Shown: piece after piece, positions 1 to 5,136 of the stretch
How positions within the stretch are numbered: position 1 is the first letter of the stretch
Layout: each line of letters begins with the position of its first letter
Source of the DNA: Planctomycetaceae bacterium
Lineage (GTDB): Bacteria; Planctomycetota; Planctomycetia; Planctomycetales; Planctomycetaceae
DNA: 6,646 bases
Reading direction: 5' to 3'
Assembly: GCA_027000105.1 (NCBI GenBank)
Contig: JALTOP010000084.1
Span: 535-7,180, forward strand
The notes under the pieces: model-generated
Told to the model about the DNA's origin: nothing
Database searches by the model: none
The model's input: the letters and a program-made list of their open reading frames with translations, nothing else
Made by a program: the position numbers and the translations under genes

Positions 1-411
1 TTGGTCGATCGGCTTGCCCGGCAGGATCGCGTTTTTTTTCTTGAATTATCGATCGACAATACCGTCATCGCCAGTGTGGTGCACTTCGTGGCTGGCGACG
101 TTTCGTTCGCCTTCAAGCTGGGCTGGGATCCTCAATTGTCCCGTGGTTGTCCCGGCTTCCAGTTGAAAGCGCAGACGCTTTTTCAAATTCACCAGATGCT
201 TCCGCATTTGAAACTGATCGACAGTTGCGCCTGCCCGGGATCGTTTATCGAACATGTCTGGGCCGATCGACGGGAAATCGCTCCGCAGATATTTATCACC
301 AGTCGGGTTGCCAGTTTCGCCTGTTCCATGCTTGGAGGGATCAGGTGGATTCGGGATCGTGGTAGTCATTTCTTCCATCACTTCAGGGGCCAGCACGATG
401 AAAATTGTTGA
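1..411 (+). CDS. GNAT-fold acetyltransferase (BioF2/CelD-like), 3' part only
   Basis: The frame is open from the first base and ends at TGA 409-411, giving 136 residues. The TTG at base 1 is probably an internal codon, because the protein begins in the middle of a fold. I see a beta-rich stretch followed by LGWDPQLSRGCPG, then an amphipathic helix, then LIDSCACPGSFIEHVWADRR. This is the acyl-CoA-binding half of the GNAT-type domain (Acetyltransf_6) found in CelD/BcsL and BioF2-like proteins, which usually act in exopolysaccharide or cell-envelope modification. The N-terminal half lies outside the window. Its last 14 bases overlap the start of the following acyltransferase gene, which implies one transcript and coupled translation. 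The family call rests on remembered motifs; the substrate is unknown. Confidence 0.72.
   Translation: MVDRLARQDRVFFLELSIDNTVIASVVHFVAGDVSFAFKLGWDPQLSRGCPGFQLKAQTLFQIHQMLPHLKLIDSCACPGSFIEHVWADRREIAPQIFITSRVASFACSMLGGIRWIRDRGSHFFHHFRGQHDENC
385..397 (+). promoter_or_regulatory. Shine-Dalgarno site deciding the acyltransferase start
   Basis: AGGGG at 385-389 followed by an 8-base spacer to ATG 398. It sits inside the end of the upstream gene and supports the 398 start over longer in-frame versions. Confidence 0.6.
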
Positions 412-1672
412 AAGAATCCGTTCCTTCATTTTTCCGGTGAATGATTTTTCCCGGCTCGATCTGAAAAAACATATCCCCGCTCTGGACGGCGTGCGCGGTC
501 TGGCCGTGTTGTTGGTACTCTGCTACGACTGCCTCAAACTGCAGAACGATGGCTTTATTCCAACATTGCTTGCGAGAAAATTCGCTGCATCGGGATGGAT
601 TGGTGTTGATCTTTTCTTCGTTCTATCCGGTTTTCTGATCACGGGGATTCTGCTTGATACGGTCGGTCGCAAAGGTTACTGGAAGAGTTTTATTCTGCGA
701 CGATCGGTGCGTATTTTTCCCTTGTACTACGGCACGTTGATTGTTGTGTTCGGGATTGCACCACTGATCTGCCTGGCGTGGGGAAACGAATCCGCTCTCA
801 ATGCTTTGGCCGCGGTCAGAAAAACAGAGTTCTGGTACTGGAGTTACCTGCAGAACTGGCTGTTTGCCTGGCAGGGAACATGGCCCGAAGAACGTGTGCT
901 GAACCACTTCTGGTCGCTGGCAGTGGAGGAACAGTTCTATCTGGTCTGGCCGTTCGTGATCATCGCCTGTTCCCGCAAACGTCTGGCGTGGCTCTGTTTC
1001 GGCTTGTGTCTATCTGCCCTGGCTTTGCGCTACGCGCTGCTTTCCAACGGTTTCCCCGGCGTGACAACCTACGTCATGACCATCACCCGCATGGACAGCC
1101 TTTGTGCGGGGGCATTGCTGGCAATCGCGTTCCGTTCACCCGCTTGGCTATCACGATGGGGGCACTATTTGCCACTGATGTTGGCTGCCGGTTTTATTTC
1201 GCTGATCGGGATCGATTCGGTCTACCCTGTTCTGAAAAGTCAATCGTTCGCAGCCTATTCCGTTGGTCACTCGCTGATTGCCACTGTTTTCGCCCTGTTG
1301 ATAGGCACGCTAGTTGTCCTTTCCCGCAGGAACGTCCTGACCGGCCTGTTCTGTTTCCCCGGTTTGATATCATTGGGAAAATACAGTTATGCGATCTATG
1401 TCTTTCATCGTTTTGTCTATCGGGCAGTCAAATCGCTCGATTGGAGTTTTCTGCCAGAGTCTTCCCACGGTTGGGCGATCTTCACGGCCACTCTTGCCGG
1501 CTCATACCTGATCGCGCGAATCAGTTGGATTGTCTGGGAATCTCCCTTCCTGTCCTTGAAAGTTTACCTGCCCAGACCAGACGCCGAAACCGTATTGCCC
1601 GACAGAAGGACTCACGACAAACAGGATGCTTCCCAACGCCACGAAAAACCCCAACCGATCACCCTTTCCTGA
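398..1672 (+). CDS. membrane acyltransferase, acyltransferase-3 / OafA-like family
   Basis: 424 residues from ATG 398. The frame is open further upstream, but 398 is preferred: AGGGG at 385-389 lies 8 bases before it and the family's N-terminal motif follows. The protein is strongly hydrophobic, with about ten membrane segments. Visible family motifs are IPALDGVRGLAVLLVL (26-41), GVDLFFVLSGFLIT (69-82), RRSVRIFPLYY (about 101-111) and NHFWSLAVEEQFYLVWP (169-185). These proteins O-acylate sugars of surface polysaccharide, peptidoglycan or lipids, taking the acyl group across the inner membrane. The length is normal for the single-domain form without a fused SGNH domain. The charged tail (about 395-424) is probably cytoplasmic. 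One oddity: Arg33 is present, but the position 11 residues later, histidine in OafA-type enzymes, is Asp44. The overlap with the upstream GNAT gene suggests a shared acylation pathway. The substrate cannot be told from sequence. Confidence 0.9.
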   Translation: MKIVERIRSFIFPVNDFSRLDLKKHIPALDGVRGLAVLLVLCYDCLKLQNDGFIPTLLARKFAASGWIGVDLFFVLSGFLITGILLDTVGRKGYWKSFILRRSVRIFPLYYGTLIVVFGIAPLICLAWGNESALNALAAVRKTEFWYWSYLQNWLFAWQGTWPEERVLNHFWSLAVEEQFYLVWPFVIIACSRKRLAWLCFGLCLSALALRYALLSNGFPGVTTYVMTITRMDSLCAGALLAIAFRSPAWLSRWGHYLPLMLAAGFISLIGIDSVYPVLKSQSFAAYSVGHSLIATVFALLIGTLVVLSRRNVLTGLFCFPGLISLGKYSYAIYVFHRFVYRAVKSLDWSFLPESSHGWAIFTATLAGSYLIARISWIVWESPFLSLKVYLPRPDAETVLPDRRTHDKQDASQRHEKPQPITLS

Positions 1673-1678
1673 TCGGTT
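1653..1678. terminator. stem-loop across the acyltransferase stop codon, possible terminator
   Basis: AACCGATCA (1653-1661) pairs perfectly with TGATCGGTT (1670-1678) around an 8-base loop, and the TGA stop is in the right arm. On the + strand only TTT follows, so it is a poor intrinsic terminator there. Read on the - strand, the stem is followed after four G residues by five T residues (complement of 1644-1648). It may act as a weak terminator or a 3'-end stabilising hairpin for the acyltransferase mRNA; a purely structural role is inferred. Confidence 0.4.
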
Positions 1679-1702
1679 TGCCTGAGCGTATGATTGCGGT
1701 AT

Positions 1703-1806
1703 CTTGCATGGCATTATCTTTCATTGTGCGATGCTTTCAGCATGCGGTCTTTTGTTTCGCGGTCTTTCAGCGCGCAACCTTTCATTGCGGTCTCATGGCA
1801 CGATGT
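1703..1806. repeat. degenerate tandem array, about seven 15-nt units
   Basis: Units begin at 1703, 1718, 1734, 1749, 1764, 1779 and 1792, with lengths 15, 16, 15, 15, 15, 13 and 15. The core reads roughly CTTTCA then a G/C-rich part ending GCGGT, for example CTTTCAGCATGCGGT (1734-1748) and CTTTCAGCGCGCAAC (1764-1778). On the - strand the units carry a TGAAAG core. Only ATGC-TTTCA-GCAT (1731-1743) forms a clear small hairpin. The edge units (1703 and 1792) are the most diverged. The array fills most of the 199-base gap between two genes. No CRISPR-like spacer structure is present and no function is known to me. Confidence 0.6.
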
Positions 1807-1871
1807 TACAACCCGGCGGAGACATCGCCTGTGAAGAACTTGCAAAGAAATAGAGATGGGGTTCACTGCTG

Positions 1872-2864
1872 ATGCCTCGGTTGTTCTGGGGGAATTTTGA
1901 GTTTGAGCACACATTGGGCAAAACGCCGGTTGGGCAACTTTCCCGCGTTCTGCGCGAAGTGAACGCCACGTGGACTGTCGCGCTCATTTCCCTGCTGGAA
2001 CCGGGGGACTACCTCTGGATACCGGAACTGCTCATCGAAAAAACAGATTGTTGGCAAGAACCGTTGGAACAGGCAGGCGGAATCGGCATCTGGCAGGTCG
2101 ATCAAATTCCGGATAACACGGAAATCGAATTCGTTCCCTGGGGCTGGACGGAAAAAAATATCCGCTGGGCGAACGAACAGGGATGGATAACACGGCATCC
2201 TGAACTCTCGATCGTTGCTTGGGCCAATTCCCGGGCAACTTCTTTCCAGTATGAAAAGGAATGGGGGACGGTTCTGCCAGGAGCCACTGAGTTGGTTGAA
2301 GTGGAAGATCTCGCCAGAACTCTGGAAAGATATTCTGCCGATGATCGATGGGTGATCAAAGCGGAATTCAGCATGTCTGCCCGGGAACGAGTGATCGGCC
2401 GCGGAAGGGAGATTTCGACACCGATCCGGAACTGGTTGAACAAACGCCTGCAGAACGGTGGTCGAGTTTTTTTTGAACCGTGGGTCGATCGAATAGATGA
2501 AATGAGTTTTCATTACGATCTTTCTCCCGCTGGCGATATCCGGTTTTGGGGAATGACGAAACTCCATTCCGACCCATTCGGCAGATATCTGGGAAATTCC
2601 CCTGTTTCGGAAACAGACCTTTCTGAAACAGAAAAATGGGAATGTTCTCGCACGAAAACCGGGCAATTAGCCTGTCAGTTCGCCCAAAAAGGATATTTTG
2701 GGCCACTTAGTATCGACGCGATGCGTTACTACAATAAAGAAGGAATTTGCACAGAACGCCCTTTGCAGGATATAAACGCGAGGTATAGCATGGGACGATG
2801 TGCGCTGGAAAAAGAACGAAAAATGATCGACGGGAATGTCAATCCTGATTACCATGTGTCGTAG
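1872..2864 (+). CDS. ATP-grasp superfamily ligase-like protein, substrate unknown
   Basis: 330 residues. ATG 1872 is the only good start: an in-frame TAG lies at 1851-1853, and GATGGGG (1855-1861) sits 10 bases upstream as ribosome site. ATP-grasp signatures are visible in the second half: RWVIKAEF with candidate ATP-binding Lys163; FFEPWVDR with Glu202, matching the hinge segment that contacts adenine; Asp282 in GPLSIDAMRYY; and DINARYSMGR, where Asp300 and Asn302 would bind metal and Arg304 the phosphate. The first 130 or so residues are a variable pre-ATP-grasp-like region, with no recognisable substrate domain. ATP-grasp enzymes join a carboxylate to an amine or thiol through an acyl-phosphate. 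The gene stands alone between two spacers of about 200 and 291 bases, so the neighbourhood gives no pathway. It could be a peptide or amino-acid ligase, or a divergent non-catalytic member. Confidence 0.78.
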   Translation: MPRLFWGNFEFEHTLGKTPVGQLSRVLREVNATWTVALISLLEPGDYLWIPELLIEKTDCWQEPLEQAGGIGIWQVDQIPDNTEIEFVPWGWTEKNIRWANEQGWITRHPELSIVAWANSRATSFQYEKEWGTVLPGATELVEVEDLARTLERYSADDRWVIKAEFSMSARERVIGRGREISTPIRNWLNKRLQNGGRVFFEPWVDRIDEMSFHYDLSPAGDIRFWGMTKLHSDPFGRYLGNSPVSETDLSETEKWECSRTKTGQLACQFAQKGYFGPLSIDAMRYYNKEGICTERPLQDINARYSMGRCALEKERKMIDGNVNPDYHVS

Positions 2865-3056
2865 GACATTATTTTCGGTTATCGGAATTCTGCCGAAAAA
2901 AAGTTATTGGCTCTGTTCGTCATGGGTAACTCCCCATTACGATAGGCATGCTGGAGTATCATACGTGATCCATTGACAACATTTATTGACCACTGCGCCC
3001 TCACGCCCTGGACGGGAATAATTGGTGAATCCAATTTCGCCGGATGACATAGCACT

Positions 3057-3102
3057 GGCTGCGAAAAACGCAGGCTGTGAAAAGCACAGACAGCGAAAGT
3101 CG
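3057..3102 (+). repeat. tandem mini-hairpin repeats, 16-nt period
   Basis: Two 16-base units, GGCTGCGAAAAACGCA (3057-3072) and GGCTGTGAAAAGCACA (3073-3088), are followed by a partial third, GACAGCGAAAGTCG (3089-3102). Units one and two each fold into a 5-bp stem with a 5-base A-rich loop: CTGCG/CGCAG (3059-3073) and CTGTG/CACAG (3075-3089). The C-to-T change in the left arm is matched by G-to-A in the right arm, so pairing is kept. The third unit has only GAC/GTC. It lies about 55 bases before the moxR start, so it is probably in the leader RNA. Confidence 0.55.
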
Positions 3103-3143
3103 TTTCCCATACCAGAACCCGGGAAGGTGCCTACATTATTACG

Positions 3144-3155
3144 GAATGATCATTC
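3144..3155. promoter_or_regulatory. 12-bp perfect palindrome abutting the moxR start codon
   Basis: GAATGATCATTC at 3144-3155 is its own reverse complement and ends one base before ATG 3156. It overlaps the only weak ribosome-site candidate (CGGA, 3142-3145). It could be an operator or simply chance; a protein bound or a fold formed here would be placed to affect initiation. Confidence 0.3.
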
Positions 3156-4217
3156 ATGAATCAGACACCTCTTTCAGAAGAATCGCTTCCCCAAGAATCC
3201 ATTGAAAAGCTGAATCAGGCTTACCGGCAGATTGGTGAGCAGATGCAACGCGTCATTATCGGTCAACAGGATGTCATCGATCAACTGTTGATCGCCCTGT
3301 TCAGTCGGGGACACGTTCTGCTGGAGGGAGTTCCCGGACTGGCCAAAACATTGATGATCAGCACACTCTCGCGGTGTCTGGATCTCAGTTTCAGTCGCAT
3401 CCAGTTCACTCCCGATCTGATGCCCGCCGATATCACCGGAACGGAAGTGCTGCAGGAAAACCGGGACACCGGCGAACGGGAATTCCGTTTCATCGAGGGG
3501 CCGCTGTTTCACAATATGGTGCTCGCGGATGAAATCAACCGGACGCCGCCCAAAACCCAGGCCGCTCTCCTGGAGGCCATGCAGGAAAGACGCGTTTCCG
3601 TCGGACAGACCCAGCATAAACTGAGTGATCCTTTTTTTGTGATGGCGACACAGAACCCGATCGAACAGGAAGGAACGTACCCCTTGCCGGAGGCTCAACA
3701 GGATCGCTTCATGTTCAAGGTGTTTGTCGATTATCCCAGCTTCGCGGAAGAAAAAGCGATTGCCAAGGCGACAACAGGTTTGCAGGCTGACGAGGTCGAT
3801 CAGGTTTTGACAGCCGAAGAAATTATCGCCCTGCAGCGAGTCGTCAAACAGGTGCCGATTACCGATCACGTTGTCGAATATACGCTGGCTTTGGTACGAC
3901 AGACACGGGTTCGAGAAGAAGTCGCTCCCGATTTTGTCAAACAGTGGCTCGGTTGGGGAGCCGGCCCGCGGGCGGTTCAGAATCTGATTCTCGGCGGGAA
4001 AGCCCGGGCGCTGCTCAACGGAAGAACGCATGTTTCAACAGATGATATCTCGGCACTGGCCAAACCGGTATTACGGCATCGCATCGTGACGAACTTCACT
4101 GCGGAAAGTGAAGGAATCACCACAGACGATGTCATCGAGCGTTTGCTGGAAGTAACTCCCGCCAAAGAAGGTGAATTGACAAGTGATCCAAGACTCAAAA
4201 AGATTTTTGCCGCCTGA
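3156..4217 (+). CDS. MoxR-family AAA+ ATPase
   Basis: 353 residues, the usual MoxR length. Walker A is GVPGLAKT (58-65, Lys64); Walker B is MVLADE (121-126); sensor 1 is ATQNP (164-168); the family block EGTYPLPEAQQDRF covers 172-185, with Arg184. The lid follows, with GAGPRAVQNLILGGKARALL near 270-290 as expected for sensor 2. MoxR proteins are soluble hexameric AAA+ ATPases that work with vWA-domain partners on metal insertion or assembly of envelope protein complexes and in stress tolerance. The partners here are the next two genes. The start is ATG 3156 with only a weak ribosome site. The end overlaps the DUF58 gene by 35 bases. All catalytic motifs are intact. The client protein is not known. 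Confidence 0.96.
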   Translation: MNQTPLSEESLPQESIEKLNQAYRQIGEQMQRVIIGQQDVIDQLLIALFSRGHVLLEGVPGLAKTLMISTLSRCLDLSFSRIQFTPDLMPADITGTEVLQENRDTGEREFRFIEGPLFHNMVLADEINRTPPKTQAALLEAMQERRVSVGQTQHKLSDPFFVMATQNPIEQEGTYPLPEAQQDRFMFKVFVDYPSFAEEKAIAKATTGLQADEVDQVLTAEEIIALQRVVKQVPITDHVVEYTLALVRQTRVREEVAPDFVKQWLGWGAGPRAVQNLILGGKARALLNGRTHVSTDDISALAKPVLRHRIVTNFTAESEGITTDDVIERLLEVTPAKEGELTSDPRLKKIFAA

Positions 4218-5088
4218 AGTCGTCCAGCGGATCTCCCGTCTGGAATTGCAGGCTCGCAATGTCGTCGAGGGATTTCTGAGCGGATTGCATCGCAGCCCCT
4301 ATTTTGGACAATCCATCGAATTCGCCCAGCATCGCGAATACGCTCCCGGGGACGATGTGCGCCGTATCGATTGGAAGGTTTTTTCAAAAACAGACAAGGT
4401 CTACATCAAACAGTACGAAGAAGAGACGAATTTGAGGGCCTCGCTTCTTCTGGACGTCAGCGAATCGATGTCGTTTGGCTCAGGAACGCTGACCAAGTTC
4501 GATTACGGTACCCAATTGACGGCGGCAATGGCCTATCTTTTGTTGCGTCAACAGGATTCCGTCGGACTGGTCACGTTCGATGAACAGGTGCAGGCGACTC
4601 TCCCGTTTCGCAGCAAGCATACGCATTTGCATGCGATTTTGGAGACTCTGGTTCAAACAACACCCGGCAACAGTAAAACAGGCCTGTTCGATATCCTGAA
4701 ACAGACGGCCGAACAGCGCGTTCGCCGAGGTCTGGTCATACTCGTTTCCGATCTGTTCACCGATCGCGAAGAACTGTTCAAAGGTTTGAAGCTGTTAAGA
4801 CTGCGCGGACACGATGTCATGCTGTTCCATGTACTTGACGATCAGGAAGTGAACTTCGATTATTCCGGTACGACAAAGTTTGAAGGACTGGAAGAAACAG
4901 GCGAGTTGGTCTGTGATCCACGAGGGCTCAGAGATGATTATCTGGAAGCGATGCGGCAATACCTGACGGAAATACGCCGGTTCTGCGCAGGGCACGTCAT
5001 CGACTACAAGGTGATTTTAACCAGCGAACATATCGACGCCGCTCTTTCCCATTATCTGAAACACCGCATCGGCATGAGAAGGGGCTGA
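4183..5088 (+). CDS. DUF58 vWA-domain protein, MoxR partner
   Basis: 301 residues from GTG 4183, inside the 3' end of moxR. AAAGAAGG (4164-4171) lies 11 bases before, and the family N-terminus FLPPEVVQRISRLELQAR starts at residue 8, so this start is well supported. The DUF58 signature is textbook: GFLSGLHRSPYFGQSIEF, REYAPGDDVRRIDWKVF and KQYEEETNLR (residues 30-85). The vWA fold begins at about 87 with the MIDAS DVSES (91-95); Thr166 and Asp190 (LVSDLFTDREEL) are plausible remaining metal ligands. There is no signal peptide or membrane segment, so it is cytoplasmic, unlike DUF58 proteins with two N-terminal helices. It is thought to link the MoxR ATPase to the membrane vWA protein. The 35-base overlap implies translational coupling to moxR. 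Confidence 0.95.
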   Translation: MIQDSKRFLPPEVVQRISRLELQARNVVEGFLSGLHRSPYFGQSIEFAQHREYAPGDDVRRIDWKVFSKTDKVYIKQYEEETNLRASLLLDVSESMSFGSGTLTKFDYGTQLTAAMAYLLLRQQDSVGLVTFDEQVQATLPFRSKHTHLHAILETLVQTTPGNSKTGLFDILKQTAEQRVRRGLVILVSDLFTDREELFKGLKLLRLRGHDVMLFHVLDDQEVNFDYSGTTKFEGLEETGELVCDPRGLRDDYLEAMRQYLTEIRRFCAGHVIDYKVILTSEHIDAALSHYLKHRIGMRRG

Positions 5089-5095
5089 ATGCAAT

Positions 5096-5120
5096 CTTTC
5101 CCGGACAGAACTCCGGAAAG
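5096..5120 (+). promoter_or_regulatory. intra-operon hairpin before the BatA-like gene
   Basis: CTTTCC (5096-5101) and GGA (5103-5105) pair with TCCGGAAAG (5112-5120): nine base pairs, one bulged C (5102), six-base loop. It fills most of the 48-base gap between two operon genes. GGAAAG, the nearest ribosome-site-like sequence upstream of ATG 5137, is in the right arm, though its 16-base spacing is long. No T-tract follows, so termination is unlikely. Possible roles are mRNA processing or tuning of translation. Confidence 0.45.
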
Positions 5121-5136
5121 AAAAAGACGATAACAC

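Larger units (their letters stand above)
2865..3155. other. 291-base spacer upstream of the moxR operon
   Basis: No credible gene is present; the longest ATG frames are only a few codons. It contains an imperfect hairpin (TTTTCGG 2872-2878 with CCGAAAA 2893-2899), a small ATGGG/CCCAT hairpin (2922-2937), a lone TTGACA (2973-2978) without a matching -10 box, a tandem hairpin cluster (3057-3102) and a palindrome (3144-3155). The promoter of the downstream operon should be here, but I cannot place it. Confidence 0.6.

Noticed and set aside
254..397. Longer N-terminus for the acyltransferase starting at ATG 254
   Set aside because: It would overlap the upstream gene by 158 bases and adds non-family sequence; ATG 398 has a good ribosome site and matches the family start.
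1703..1806. CRISPR array
   Set aside because: Units are contiguous, diverged and about 15 bases, with no spacers and no cas genes nearby.
1801..1827. CGATGT/ACATCG stem upstream of the ATP-grasp gene as a riboswitch or attenuator
   Set aside because: Only six base pairs around a 15-base loop, with no alternative pairing or T-tract; likely chance.
778..1872. 364-codon + strand open frame overlapping the acyltransferase
   Set aside because: It is out of frame with a gene that has clear family motifs and its translation is rich in Arg, Cys and Pro with no recognisable domain; it is a shadow.
1714..1914. 66-codon - strand open frame reading ALKDR-ETKDR-like pentapeptides through the array
   Set aside because: It has no ribosome site or upstream context and overlaps the start of the ATP-grasp gene. 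The peptide pattern follows from the 15-nt DNA period, so I report the repeat but not a gene.
1863..2666. 267-codon - strand open frame opposite the ATP-grasp gene
   Set aside because: The + strand frame has a ribosome site and ATP-grasp motifs; this one has neither.
2872..2899. Intrinsic terminator after the ATP-grasp gene
   Set aside because: TTTTCGG/CCGAAAA has a 14-base loop and is followed by an A-tract rather than a T-tract on the + strand; the stem is A/T-rich and weak.
2973..2978. TTGACA as a sigma-70 -35 box for the moxR operon
   Set aside because: No -10-like hexamer lies 15-19 bases downstream; the sequence there is G/C-rich. It remains a bare hexamer.
3174..4031. 285-codon - strand open frame opposite moxR
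   Set aside because: It lies wholly antisense to a textbook MoxR ATPase, and its translation has no recognisable motif.
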